From the NCBI GenBank assembly GCA_016712715.1, contig JADJQM010000002.1, positions 434,001 to 498,000 of the forward strand: a stretch of 64,000 bases of DNA, given 5' to 3'. How positions within the stretch are numbered: position 1 is the first letter of the stretch; every line of letters begins with the position of its first letter. The DNA comes from Rhodospirillaceae bacterium (GTDB taxonomy: Bacteria; Pseudomonadota; Alphaproteobacteria; Dongiales; Dongiaceae). Below, in pieces: positions 19,070 to 27,909 of the stretch. A program made the position numbers and the translations under genes. The notes under the pieces were generated by a model that had not been told where the DNA came from, searched no databases, and saw only the letters and a list, made by a program, of their open reading frames with translations.

Positions 19070-19708
19070 ATGACCGATCTGCGCCCCTGGCTGCGCGACT
19101 TGCCGCTCATCGCCATCCTGCGGGGCATCACGCCCGTTGACGCGGAGGGCGCCGTCGACACGCTGGATGCCGCCGGCTGGCGCGTGGTGGAAGTGCCGCT
19201 CAATTCCCCCGATGCGCTGGAGACGTTGCGCCGGATGGTGAAGCGGGCCAAGGATCACCTCGGCGATAGGCTGCTGATTGGCGCCGGCACGGTGCTGACC
19301 GTCGATCAGGTGAACGCCATTGCGGCCGCCGGCGCCAAGCTGATGGTCGCCCCCAACTGCAACCCCGACGTCATCCGCGCGGCCGCTGCCAAGGGCATGA
19401 TCACGGCGCCGGGCGTCGCCACACCGACCGAAGCCTTTGCAGCACTCGAGGCCGGCGCCGATGCACTGAAGATGTTTCCAGGTGAGTTGCTGCCGCCACC
19501 GGCGGTCAAGGCGTGGCGCGCTGTCCTGCCGCCGGAAACGCTGCTGCTGCCGGTGGGTGGTGTGGCGCCTGACAATATCGCCGCTTACTTGAAGGCCGGC
19601 GCCAATGGCTTTGGCATCGGCACCTCGGTCTACAAGCCGGGCATGACGATGACCGAGATGGCGGCGCGCGCCAAGGCCCTGGCCGACGCCTTTCGCAACG
19701 CCCATTGA
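19070..19708 (+). CDS. dgoA: 2-dehydro-3-deoxy-6-phosphogalactonate aldolase
   Basis: 212 residues from ATG 19070, chosen for AGGAG ten bases upstream. KDPG/KDPGal aldolase TIM barrel: catalytic Glu41 in VVEVPLNSP, Schiff-base Lys134 in DALKMFPGE, and phosphate-binding GGVAPDN near the C-terminus. Cleaves KDPGal to pyruvate and glyceraldehyde 3-phosphate, completing the De Ley-Doudoroff route. Its stop is 2 bp before galM. Confidence 0.94.
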   Translation: MTDLRPWLRDLPLIAILRGITPVDAEGAVDTLDAAGWRVVEVPLNSPDALETLRRMVKRAKDHLGDRLLIGAGTVLTVDQVNAIAAAGAKLMVAPNCNPDVIRAAAAKGMITAPGVATPTEAFAALEAGADALKMFPGELLPPPAVKAWRAVLPPETLLLPVGGVAPDNIAAYLKAGANGFGIGTSVYKPGMTMTEMAARAKALADAFRNAH

Positions 19709-19710
19709 CC

Positions 19711-20682
19711 ATGGGCATCAGCACCTTCGGCAAGCTGCTCGACGGCAGCACCGTCACCGAGATCCGCCTTGAGAACGCGCGCCTTTCCCTGAGCATCCTC
19801 ACACATGGCGCCCGCATCCACGCGCTCAATTTCGACGGCAAGCCACGTGTGCTGAGCTTCGCGACCATCGAGGACTATCTCAGCCACGCCGTCTATGCCG
19901 GCTGCGTCGCAGGCCGTTATGCCAACCGCATCGCCGGCGGCCGCTTCACTCTTGACGGCAAGGACTATCAACTGCCCTGCAACGAGCGCGGTGTGACGCA
20001 TTTGCACGGTGGCGGCCAAGGTTTCAGCCACCGCAATTGGAATATCGTTGAGGAAGGCCCACAGCATGTGACGCTGGGCCTCACCTCACCCGATGGCGAG
20101 GAAGGCTATCCAGGTACTCTCACCGTGCGGTGCACGTACCGACTGGAAGCCGACACGGTCAGCATCGAGCTCACCGCCACGACCGACGCGCCGACGATCA
20201 TCAACCTCGCAACTCACAGCTACTTCAATCTCGATGGCAGCGGCGACATTCTCGGTCACCGCCTGCAGGTGCCGGCGGATAAGTACCTGCCGGTCAACGC
20301 AGACCTCATCCCGACCGGCGAGGTCGCCAGCGTTGCCGGAACTCCTTTCGATTTCCGGGAGATCCACACCGTTGGCGGCCGCAATCAGCGCTACGACCAC
20401 AATTTCGTCCTCGACATCGCCCGCCTTCACGATCCACGCCTCGTTGCCACCTTGGAGAGTCGGCAAAGTCGCACGCGCCTCGAACTCCTATCGACGGAGC
20501 CCGGCCTGCAATTCTACGATGGCGGCTACCTGAATGGTGGCGGTTATGGCGCTCATGCCGGCCTCTGCCTGGAACCACAAATCTTCCCGGACTCACCCAA
20601 CCACGCGAACTTCCCCGACGCCACATTGCGCCCGGGCGAGACGTATCACCAGATCACGCAGTACCGGTTCAGCGGGATTTGA
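19711..20682 (+). CDS. galM: Aldose 1-epimerase (mutarotase)
   Basis: 323 residues from ATG 19711. Family motifs GRYANRIAGGRF, THLHGG, the catalytic His in LATHSYFNLDG and catalytic Glu in GLCLEPQIFPDSPNH are present. Interconverts alpha and beta aldoses, supplying the anomer used by the 1-dehydrogenase. Last gene of the plus-strand operon; followed by a palindromic interspersed element. Confidence 0.94.
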   Translation: MGISTFGKLLDGSTVTEIRLENARLSLSILTHGARIHALNFDGKPRVLSFATIEDYLSHAVYAGCVAGRYANRIAGGRFTLDGKDYQLPCNERGVTHLHGGGQGFSHRNWNIVEEGPQHVTLGLTSPDGEEGYPGTLTVRCTYRLEADTVSIELTATTDAPTIINLATHSYFNLDGSGDILGHRLQVPADKYLPVNADLIPTGEVASVAGTPFDFREIHTVGGRNQRYDHNFVLDIARLHDPRLVATLESRQSRTRLELLSTEPGLQFYDGGYLNGGGYGAHAGLCLEPQIFPDSPNHANFPDATLRPGETYHQITQYRFSGI

Positions 20683-20696
20683 AACCGGGTGCTATC

Positions 20697-20799
20697 CCTC
20701 CCCCTTCAGGGGGAGGTTAGGTGGGGGCATGGGTGATGATTTTGGAAGTGCGGGACTGAACGCGGCCCCCACCCCGACCCTCCCCCTGAAGGGGGAGGG
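20697..20799. repeat. GC-rich palindromic interspersed element, copy 1
   Basis: Two inversely oriented halves: CCTCCCCCTTCAGGGGGAGG followed by TTAGGTGGGGG (to 20727), and the mirror image CCCCCACCCC...CCTCCCCCTGAAGGGGGAGG (20766-20799). Sits between the convergent galM and dehydratase genes and could act as a bidirectional terminator. Related in layout to the copies at 52672, 55067 and 62826. Confidence 0.8.
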
Positions 20800-20814
20800 A
20801 GAAACAGAGAACCC

Positions 20815-22653
20815 TCAGTGATTGTCCCGCGGCAGGCCCTTGGTCTGGGCGATGCGCTGGTATTTGACGGCGGGCTTCAGCACCATCCCTTCGTCGAGCT
20901 GGGCGACGATACCGCGCTGGATTTCCTGCCAGGGCGTCTGGTGTTCCGGGAATCGGTAACCGCCGGCCTTGGTGAGCACCTCGCGGCGCGCTTTCAACTC
21001 CGCCGCGTCCACCAGCATGTTGACGGTACCGGTCTTGAGGTCGACGCGGATGCGGTCGCCGGTCTTGAGGATCGCCAAGCCGCCACCCGCCGCCGCTTCC
21101 GGTGCGGCGTTGAGAATCGAGGGCGAACCAGACGTGCCGGATTGACGCCCGTCGCCGATGCAGGGCAGCGAGGAGATGCCCTGCTTGATGAGGTAGGCCG
21201 GCGGCCGCATGTTGACCACTTCGGCGGCACCCGGATAGCCGATCGGTCCCACGCCGCGGATGACCAGTACGGTATCGGCATCGATCTTCAAGGCCGGATC
21301 GTCGATGCGGTGATGGTAATCCTCGGGTCCGTCGAACACGACCGCTTTGGCTTCGAAGGCGTCGAGGTCCTTGGGGTTGGAGAGATAGCGCTTGCGGAAC
21401 TCGTCCGAGATGACGCTGATTTTCATGATCGCGCTGTCGAAGATATTGCCCTTCAACACGGCAAAGCCGGCGGTGTTCAGAACCGGATTGGCGAAGGTCT
21501 TGATCACCTTGTCGTCTTCGATGGTGGCGTTGCGGCAATTCTCGCCGATGGTCTTGCCGTTGACGGTGAGCGCGTCCTCGTCGATGAGGCCCTGGCCCAT
21601 CAGCTGGTTGACCACGGCGGGGACGCCGCCGGCATGGTGATAGTCTTCGCCGAGATATTCGCCGGCCGGCTGCATGTTGACCAGCAGCGGGATGTCGCGG
21701 CCGAGATCCTCCCATTCCTGCACGGTGAGCTCGACGCCCATATGCTTGGCGATGGCATTGATGTGGATGGGGGCGTTGGTCGAGCCGCCGATCGCGGAGT
21801 TGACGCGGATGGCGTTGCGGAAGGCCTTCTTGGTGAGAATGTCGGAGGGCTTCATGTCCTCGCGCACCATGTCGACGATGCGCTTGCCGGTTTCATAGGC
21901 CATCTGCTGGCGTTCGCGATAGGGTGCCGGAATGGCCGCCGACCCCGGCAGCTGCATGCCGAGCGCCTCGGCCAGCGAGTTCATCGTCGTCGCCGTGCCC
22001 ATGGTGTTGCAATAGCCGGTCGAGGGGGCGGATGACGCCACCAGCTCGATGAAGCCCTGATAGTCGATCTCGCCGGCCGCCAACAATTGCCGCGCCTTCC
22101 AGACGATGGTGCCGGAACCCGTGCGCTCGCCCTTGTGCCAGCCGTTGAGCATGGGCCCCACGGAAAAGGCGATCGCCGGCAGGTTGACGGTGGCCGCGGC
22201 CATCAGGCAGGCCGGCGTGGTCTTGTCGCAGCCGATGGTGAGGATGACGCCGTCGAGCGGATAGCCATAGAGCACCTCGACCAGGCCGAGATAGGCAAGG
22301 TTGCGATCGAGCGAGGCGGTCGGGCGCTTGCCGGTTTCCTGGATCGGGTGGACCGGGAATTCGATGGCGATGCCGCCTGCCGTGCGGATGCCGTCGCGCA
22401 GGCGTTCGGCAAGCACGATGTGATGGCGGTTGCAAGGCGAGAGATCGGAGCCGGTCTGGGCGATGCCGATGATCGGCTTGTTGGATTGCAGTTCCTCGCG
22501 CGTGAAGCCGTAATTCAAATAGCGCTCGAGATAGAGCGCGGTCATGTCGGCGTTTTCCGGATTGTCGAACCAGGCACGCGAACGCATCTTGCGACCTTCC
22601 TGCGCGGCGCCCGGCTTTCCACCGTGGCTGTTGTTTGGCTTATCGGCTGTCAT
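20815..22653 (-). CDS. IlvD/Edd-family sugar-acid dehydratase (arabonate/galactonate type)
   Basis: 612 residues. Iron-sulphur dehydratase family: cluster cysteines in SPCNRHH, GCDKTTPACLMAA and STGYCNTMGTATTMN, the lysine in CDKTTPA that is carbamylated in relatives, and the catalytic serine in GTSGSPSILNAAPE. Wording matches the L-arabonate/D-xylonate/D-galactonate dehydratase branch rather than the branched-chain IlvD. It would convert the aldonate made by the 1-dehydrogenase into the 2-keto-3-deoxy acid used by DgoK or GguC. No enolase-type DgoD is seen, so this enzyme probably fills that step. GAGGAG ribosome site; 33 bp after the regulator on the same strand. Confidence 0.88.
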   Translation of the reverse strand: MTADKPNNSHGGKPGAAQEGRKMRSRAWFDNPENADMTALYLERYLNYGFTREELQSNKPIIGIAQTGSDLSPCNRHHIVLAERLRDGIRTAGGIAIEFPVHPIQETGKRPTASLDRNLAYLGLVEVLYGYPLDGVILTIGCDKTTPACLMAAATVNLPAIAFSVGPMLNGWHKGERTGSGTIVWKARQLLAAGEIDYQGFIELVASSAPSTGYCNTMGTATTMNSLAEALGMQLPGSAAIPAPYRERQQMAYETGKRIVDMVREDMKPSDILTKKAFRNAIRVNSAIGGSTNAPIHINAIAKHMGVELTVQEWEDLGRDIPLLVNMQPAGEYLGEDYHHAGGVPAVVNQLMGQGLIDEDALTVNGKTIGENCRNATIEDDKVIKTFANPVLNTAGFAVLKGNIFDSAIMKISVISDEFRKRYLSNPKDLDAFEAKAVVFDGPEDYHHRIDDPALKIDADTVLVIRGVGPIGYPGAAEVVNMRPPAYLIKQGISSLPCIGDGRQSGTSGSPSILNAAPEAAAGGGLAILKTGDRIRVDLKTGTVNMLVDAAELKARREVLTKAGGYRFPEHQTPWQEIQRGIVAQLDEGMVLKPAVKYQRIAQTKGLPRDNH

Positions 22654-22686
22654 CGCGCATCACTCCTCAAACGAATTCGATCTGGT

Positions 22687-23466
22687 TCAACTGGTCTTGG
22701 TCTGGGCCGCGCCGGCGAGTATCGCGGCCGCGCGGTTCTTGCGGCCATCCTCGATGACGGCAGTCATGGCTTCGGCGGCACCCTTGGCATCGCCCCTGGC
22801 AATCGCCTCGACGATGGCGGCGTGGTCTTCGGTCGACTGCTTCTGGCGGGCGAGATCCTCGACCGGCGCCGAGTTGACGAAGCTTGCCATCAGGGCCGCC
22901 TCGATGATGGCGCCCACCGACCGCATGAAGGGATTGCCGGACGCCGCGGCGATTTCGAGATGCAGCGCCAGATCGACCTCGGCAAAGGTGAGGCGGGTAT
23001 GGCCGGGCTGGCGGAATTCATCGATGAGCGCGCGCATGCGCGCAACACTCTCATCGCTTCGGCGCAATGCCGCGAGGGCGCAGGCGGCCGGCTCCACCGC
23101 CAGGCGGATTTCATAAAGGCTGTTGAGGAACCGCAGGTCCATGCCGAGATCAAGACGCCAGCCAAGGAGATCGGAATCGAACATGTTCCAGTCGACCTGG
23201 TTGCGCACCTTGGTGCCGACGCGGGTCTTGGAGACGACCAGGCCCTTCGCCGCCAGAGTCTTCAAGACCTCGCGCAACACGGTCCGCGAAATGCCGAACT
23301 GCGCCATGAGATCGCCCTCGGCGGGCAGCAAGGCGCCTTCCGGATAGTCGCCGCGCAGGATGGCGACACCCATGGCGCGCACGATCTGTTCCTGGCCCAT
23401 GCGCGCGCCGCCCATCCGCGTCGCGGTCGCGCGGATCGGTCGGTATCGGTTCGGTGCAACGATCAT
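22687..23466 (-). CDS. GntR-family regulator, FCD subfamily (second copy)
   Basis: About 259 residues. Winged helix with AILRGDYPEGALLPAEGDL and SRTVLREVLKTLAAKGLVVSKT, then an FCD domain with EIRLAVEPAACALAA, EVDLALHLEIAAASGN and DHAAIVEAIARGD. A GGGGGAG ribosome site lies in the end of the decayed upstream gene, whose TGA overlaps the start, suggesting the regulator was once translationally coupled to a transporter. Probably controls the dehydratase downstream and possibly the TTTTGTAYGAYAA sites at 12.6 and 25.7 kb. Confidence 0.88.
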   Translation of the reverse strand: MIVAPNRYRPIRATATRMGGARMGQEQIVRAMGVAILRGDYPEGALLPAEGDLMAQFGISRTVLREVLKTLAAKGLVVSKTRVGTKVRNQVDWNMFDSDLLGWRLDLGMDLRFLNSLYEIRLAVEPAACALAALRRSDESVARMRALIDEFRQPGHTRLTFAEVDLALHLEIAAASGNPFMRSVGAIIEAALMASFVNSAPVEDLARQKQSTEDHAAIVEAIARGDAKGAAEAMTAVIEDGRKNRAAAILAGAAQTKTS

Positions 23467-23469
23467 CAC

Positions 23470-24120
23470 ATGCTCCCCCTCGCACCTGCAGCACGACGCG
23501 CCGACAGTTCACCCGGAATTCTAGGCAGCAGGGTGAGGGCTAACAAGAGCAGGCCAACCACAAATTCGGTTTGCCAACCGGACCGCATGCCGTCGAAGGT
23601 GAAGTGGGTCTCCATGAGACCAGGCACAGAACTGAGACCAGGCACAGAACTCTGGCTGCCACTGAAACGCGTGCCGCCGATCACCACTGCTGCAATCGTA
23701 TCGAGCTCGACGCCGATGGCTGCGAGCGAATTGCCGGCGGAGGTGTAGTGCGAAAGCCCGGCCCGGGCAAGCCCGGAGAGTCCGGCCCAAGACGCGCAGA
23801 CCAGGACAGCGCCGCTGGTGATCACGGTCAACATATTCATGGGCGATGCCGGCCGTGATGTAGGCCGTGATGTCGGCAACCATGATCGCGGAAGCCTTCG
23901 CTCGCCGACATGGTGGCCGGGCGCCAGCGGAATGACTCGGTCGCCACGAGCGACGACCTCGCGGGGTTCGGTGGAGATCACGACCAGGCCCTTGCCCATT
24001 TCAGAACGCGCTGCGCTCGGTCGACCTCTCCCGACAAGGGCGCCGGTGATGGCCGCGCATAGCTGATGACGGGGCTGATGACGGGGCTGATGACGGGGCC
24101 TGCTGAAGCAGCCGCTTTGA
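23470..24120 (-). pseudogene. Decayed sugar ABC transporter (ATPase tail plus permease fragments)
   Basis: One open frame retains pieces of two genes. MGKGLVVISTEPREVVAR...VGE resembles the end of a sugar ABC ATPase; ELDTIAAVVIGGTRFSGSQ and MRSGWQTEFVVGLLLLALTLL resemble the middle and C-terminal helix of an RbsC-type permease. Most of both proteins is missing and the joints are not natural. In-frame tandem duplications lie inside it: an 18-bp unit twice at 23615-23650, a 12-bp unit twice at 23851-23874 and a 12-bp unit three times at 24062-24097 (reading RHQPRHQPRHQ). Likely the remnant of an operon that once led into the FCD regulator and dehydratase. Confidence 0.7.
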
Positions 24121-24230
24121 CACATGTCATGGGCGTATCTCCCGTTACCGCGCCCCATGGGCGGAAGCCTTCAATCGTGGCGGTCGCGCGAAGCAATCGC
24201 ACGGGCCGAGATCCTTGGAAAGACAAATAA

Positions 24231-24243
24231 TCATACTATATGA
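24231..24243. promoter_or_regulatory. TCATA-CTA-TATGA inverted repeat, candidate operator
   Basis: Perfect 5-bp arms in an AT-rich spot upstream of the decayed transporter/regulator/dehydratase run. The left half, AATCATAC, matches ATCATACAA in the chvE operator region, so it may be a weaker member of the same site family. Confidence 0.4.
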
Positions 24244-24276
24244 CAATTCGCACATGCGAAAGCTGCTCGCATCTGC

Positions 24277-24309
24277 AAAAAAGGGCGCGCCATGACTGAC
24301 GCGCCCTTT
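24277..24309 (-). terminator. Rho-independent terminator of the binding-protein gene
   Basis: Perfect 10-bp stem AAAGGGCGCG/CGCGCCCTTT (24280-24289 and 24300-24309); read on the minus strand it is followed by six T residues. Lies 28 bp past the stop of the substrate-binding protein gene. Confidence 0.85.
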
Positions 24310-24336
24310 CCGCTACCTGCTACTTGCTGCCTGCCA

Positions 24337-25326
24337 TCATTTCTGGATGCAGGTATCGACGGTGTCCTTGGTGCATTCGTCCAGACCCGTAAAGACCGGA
24401 TCCGGGACAGCCTTGCCTTCGATCAGATCGATCATGACCGAGGGGGCCTTGTAGCCCATCTCGAACGGGCGCTGGCCGACCAGGGCGGTGACCAGGCCTT
24501 CCCGGGCGATCGCCACTTCGTCGCCGATCGTGTCGGCGGCCGAGATGACGAATTCACCGCTGGCGATCTTGTCGGCCATCGGTTTGAATAGATCGCGGTA
24601 GGGCTGCGGTGCGCCGAACAGCGGCCAGCCGCCCTCGATCGCGAAGGCGTCGAGATTCGGGTTGGCGGCGAGGATGTCGGTCATCGCCTGCACGCCCTTG
24701 GCGCCGTCGTCATTGGTGAAGACCGGGCAGCCCGCGACTTCGGTCCAGCCGCCTTCACCCTTCAAGGCCGGCAGGCCCTTCTGCCCGCTCAGCGCGTCGC
24801 GGGTACCCTGGGCGCGGCGCAGGATGTTGTCGGCGCCGGGATTGCCCTGGATCGTGCAGACTGTGCCGCCATTCGGCTTCTTTTCCTTGATGTATTCGCC
24901 GATGCGATAACCCATGAGGTAATTGTCGGTACCAAGATAGGTCTTGCGCAGCGCCGCGTCCTCAACGGCAAGATCGGCATCGAGTGTCATGATCGGAATC
25001 GTGGCGTTGGCGGTCTTGATCGTCTGGGCAATCAGCTTGGCATTCGACGGCGAAATGGCCATGGCGACGGTGTCGGCCTTGCCCAGCATGTCCTGAACGA
25101 TCTGTGCTTCACCCGCTTCATCGGAGGTCGAGGCCGGTCCGGTATAGAAGCACTCATATTCGGAATCGGGGTTTTCCTTGTTCCACTTCTGGCAACCTTG
25201 ATTGATCGCCTCGAAGAAGGGGTTGTCGAGGCCCTTGACCACGATCACCAGTTGCTTTTTTGCCAAGGCCGGGCTGGCACTCAGAGCCAAAGCGGCAGCC
25301 GCGACGATTACCGAAAACTTATTCAT
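24337..25326 (-). CDS. Sugar ABC transporter substrate-binding protein (RbsB/FrcB-like)
   Basis: 329 residues. Signal peptide to about residue 22 (SASPALA), then KKQLVIVVKGLDNPFFEAI, the type 1 periplasmic binding fold. Several cysteines (QGCQKW, YECFYTG, GGTVCTIQ, AGCPVF and two in the tail ECTKDTVDTC) suggest structural disulphides, unusual for RbsB but seen in some fructose/inositol-type receptors. GGGAGG ribosome site. Divergent from its ATPase and permease, with a 590-bp regulatory region between. The sugar is unknown. Confidence 0.9.
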   Translation of the reverse strand: MNKFSVIVAAAALALSASPALAKKQLVIVVKGLDNPFFEAINQGCQKWNKENPDSEYECFYTGPASTSDEAGEAQIVQDMLGKADTVAMAISPSNAKLIAQTIKTANATIPIMTLDADLAVEDAALRKTYLGTDNYLMGYRIGEYIKEKKPNGGTVCTIQGNPGADNILRRAQGTRDALSGQKGLPALKGEGGWTEVAGCPVFTNDDGAKGVQAMTDILAANPNLDAFAIEGGWPLFGAPQPYRDLFKPMADKIASGEFVISAADTIGDEVAIAREGLVTALVGQRPFEMGYKAPSVMIDLIEGKAVPDPVFTGLDECTKDTVDTCIQK

Positions 25327-25656
25327 TCCATTCCTCCCAATAAAACAGACGAGCGTTTAAAACTTGGCGGGCGTTTAAAACATGGCGGGCGTTGATCGCC
25401 CTTTGCACCACACTGCATTCAGTCCTTCGACGTCGAAGCGGGACCGGATGATTGCGCATCTCGCTGGATGCCATCCGACGGTCCGACGACTACTCATGTC
25501 ACAAGAGTTGGTTCGGCAAAGCAGCCGTCATTCAGCCGGCTGGCGCGCATCCTCCCTTTCTTCCGACTTCGCCCGGACGTTTGTCGTCCGATGTCACCAT
25601 CGAAATTTTTTTCTTGTTCCGCGATTAGCTAATAACGATGGTTTGCAACCGTCAAT

Positions 25657-25696
25657 CATTTTGTCGTACAAAATGAAATCTTTTGTACGATAATAT
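25657..25696. promoter_or_regulatory. Paired operator-like sites between divergent ABC genes
   Basis: A perfect 19-bp palindrome CATTTTGT-CGT-ACAAAATG at 25657-25675, followed by TTTTGTACGATAATAT at 25681-25696. Read on the minus strand the palindrome contains TTTTGTACGACAAAAT, so the two are inverted copies of one 16-mer. The same core, TTTTGTATGATAA, lies in the chvE upstream region at 12599-12611. The remainder of 25327-25917 has no gene that I can support. Confidence 0.65.
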
Positions 25697-25917
25697 TAAC
25701 GACTGAGGTGTTTGAGGTGTTTGCAGTGCAAACATTCTGATCGTCGATTGGCTGTCAATTGACGCTCGGGACGCTCACTGCATAGAGTTGCGAAGCTGTT
25801 TTGCGCAAGACCAGGCGTCGTTCGCTTTAGCAAAACCGCATCGCAGCATCACGTTCCGCGAACTTAACAAGCCGGAAAACAAAGCCGGCAGATTGCTCTG
25901 GGAGGGGCGACCGTCGC

Positions 25918-26658
25918 GTGCCAGTTCTTGAACTTCAGAATATCTCGAAACATTTCGGCGCCATTCAGGCGGTGAATGATGTGTCCTTCTCGCTCGAAGC
26001 CGGCGAGGTCGTCGGCCTGATGGGTGACAACGGTGCGGGAAAATCGACGCTGGTGAAAATGATCGCCGGCAATTTCCGCCCGAGTCACGGCACCATGCGC
26101 ATGGATGGCCGGGACCTTGTCATGCACAAGCCGGTGGAGGCGCGGCGCCATGGCATCGAAATCGTCCACCAGGATCTGGCGCTGTGCAACAACCTCACCG
26201 CGGCGGAGAACGTCTTCCTGGGCCGCGAGTTGCGGCGCGGCTTCGGGCCGTTCAGCGTGCTCGACTATCCGGCCATGTATAAACGCGCGGCGCAGATCTT
26301 CACGGAACTGAAATCCGAGACCAGGCCGCGCGACCTGGTAAAGTCGATGTCGGGCGGCCAGCGTCAGGCCGTGGCCATCGCCCGCACGCGCCTCAGCGAC
26401 GCCAAGATCGTGCTGATGGATGAACCCACCGCCGCCATCTCGGTGCGCCAGGTCGCCGAAGTGCTCAATCTCATCCGGCGTCTGCGCGACCATGGCATTG
26501 CGGTTGCCCTCATCAGCCACCGCATGCCGGACGTCTTCACCGTGGCCGACCGGGTGATCGTCATGCGGCGCGGCCGCAAGGTCGCCGACAAGAAGATCGC
26601 CGAGAGCTCGCCGGAAGAAGTGACCGGGCTCATCACCGGCGCCATCGAAGCCGCCTGA
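25918..26658 (+). CDS. Single-domain sugar ABC ATP-binding protein (FrcA-like)
   Basis: 246 residues starting at a GTG with GGGAGGGG upstream. One ABC domain only: Walker A GDNGAGKST, signature MSGGQRQAVAIART, Walker B IVLMDEPTAAIS and switch His in LISHRMPDV. Sugar importers of the CUT2 class usually have two fused domains (as GguA); single-domain members such as rhizobial FrcA form homodimers. Forms the inner-face motor with the next gene product. Confidence 0.92.
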   Translation: MPVLELQNISKHFGAIQAVNDVSFSLEAGEVVGLMGDNGAGKSTLVKMIAGNFRPSHGTMRMDGRDLVMHKPVEARRHGIEIVHQDLALCNNLTAAENVFLGRELRRGFGPFSVLDYPAMYKRAAQIFTELKSETRPRDLVKSMSGGQRQAVAIARTRLSDAKIVLMDEPTAAISVRQVAEVLNLIRRLRDHGIAVALISHRMPDVFTVADRVIVMRRGRKVADKKIAESSPEEVTGLITGAIEAA

Positions 26659-26671
26659 TCAGGAAACCCCA

Positions 26672-27715
26672 ATGACCAGCGCCGACATGCCCAACACGAA
26701 CGACACCCAATCCAGCACCGACCGCACCATGGAGCAGCGCCTGGCGCTGAAACAGCATGGCAGGTTTACAGCACTCCTTGCCAACCAGACATTCTGGGTC
26801 TTCATCGCCGTCGTTCTCGCTTGCCTTTATCTGTCGGTCAGCACCGACTCATTCGCGACGACGAAGAATCTCTACAACATCACGCGCAACGTCACCTTCG
26901 TCGCCATCATCGCCCTGGGGATGACGGTGGTCATCATCTCAGGCGGTATCGATCTCTCGGTTGGATCCGTGTTGTGTCTGTGCAGCATGGTGCTGGCGGT
27001 GACGATGCATGCCGGATACAGCATCGAAATCGGCATCGCCGCCGCCATCGGGACGGCGCTGGTGGTCGGCGCCTTCAACGGAATTCTGATTGCCTATCTG
27101 GGCTTTCCACCCTTCGTCGTGACCTTGGGCATGCTGTCGGTTGCCCGCAGTCTTGCCATGGTGGCATCCAACAACACGGTCGTGTTCGAATTCGGCCCGG
27201 ATCACGACAAGCTCCTGGCCCTGGGTGGCGGCGCCTGGCTGTTCGGCATCGCCAATCCGGTGCTCTACATGCTGGTACTGGCGATCCTCACGGGTTTTGT
27301 GCTGCGCTGGACGCGGTTCGGCCGCCATGTCTTTGCCATTGGCGGCAACGAAAAGGCGGCGACCCTCACCGGCGTGCCGGTGAAGCCGATCAAGGTCGCG
27401 GTCTATATGATCTCGGCCCTCTCGGCAGGCATTGCCGGTATTGTTCAGACCGGCTGGCTGGGGGCGGTGACCACGAATATCGGCGCCGGCATGGAGCTGC
27501 AGGTGATCGCCGCGGCGGTGATCGGCGGTGCGGATCTTGCCGGCGGGGTCGGGACGGCGCTCGGCGCCCTGGTGGGTGCTGCCCTCATCGAGGTCATCCG
27601 CAACAGCCTCGGCCTGCTCGGGATCAATGCCTTCTGGCAGGGCGCCTTCATCGGCGGCGCCATCATCCTCGCGGTGCTGTTCGACCGGGTCCGGAACTTC
27701 CGCCAGAACGACTAG
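26672..27715 (+). CDS. Sugar ABC transporter permease (RbsC/FrcC class)
   Basis: 347 residues, 13 bp after the ATPase with an AGGAAA ribosome site. A cytoplasmic N-terminal tail of about 35 residues is followed by nine or ten hydrophobic segments. Landmarks: SGGIDLSVGSVLCLCS, FAIGGNEKAATLTGV and MELQVIAAAVIGGADLAGGVG. Works with the divergent binding protein; substrate unknown, perhaps fructose, ribose or inositol by family. Confidence 0.93.
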   Translation: MTSADMPNTNDTQSSTDRTMEQRLALKQHGRFTALLANQTFWVFIAVVLACLYLSVSTDSFATTKNLYNITRNVTFVAIIALGMTVVIISGGIDLSVGSVLCLCSMVLAVTMHAGYSIEIGIAAAIGTALVVGAFNGILIAYLGFPPFVVTLGMLSVARSLAMVASNNTVVFEFGPDHDKLLALGGGAWLFGIANPVLYMLVLAILTGFVLRWTRFGRHVFAIGGNEKAATLTGVPVKPIKVAVYMISALSAGIAGIVQTGWLGAVTTNIGAGMELQVIAAAVIGGADLAGGVGTALGALVGAALIEVIRNSLGLLGINAFWQGAFIGGAIILAVLFDRVRNFRQND

Positions 27716-27909
27716 CGGCACCCCATGTCCGGCGAGTTCGGCCTGCCAGGGGTGATGAAACAGATAACTGGGAGTTAATGCGGCGCTTCCGGCCAACTTG
27801 ATAAAAGACAAGGGGGTCCGCAAAGGGCCGGATTTGGGTTGGGGCCGCCTTTGGGCGTGCACGGACACCAAGTGTGCTTCAGCGCCGAATCGGGCCTTAA
27901 CCCGAAGGA

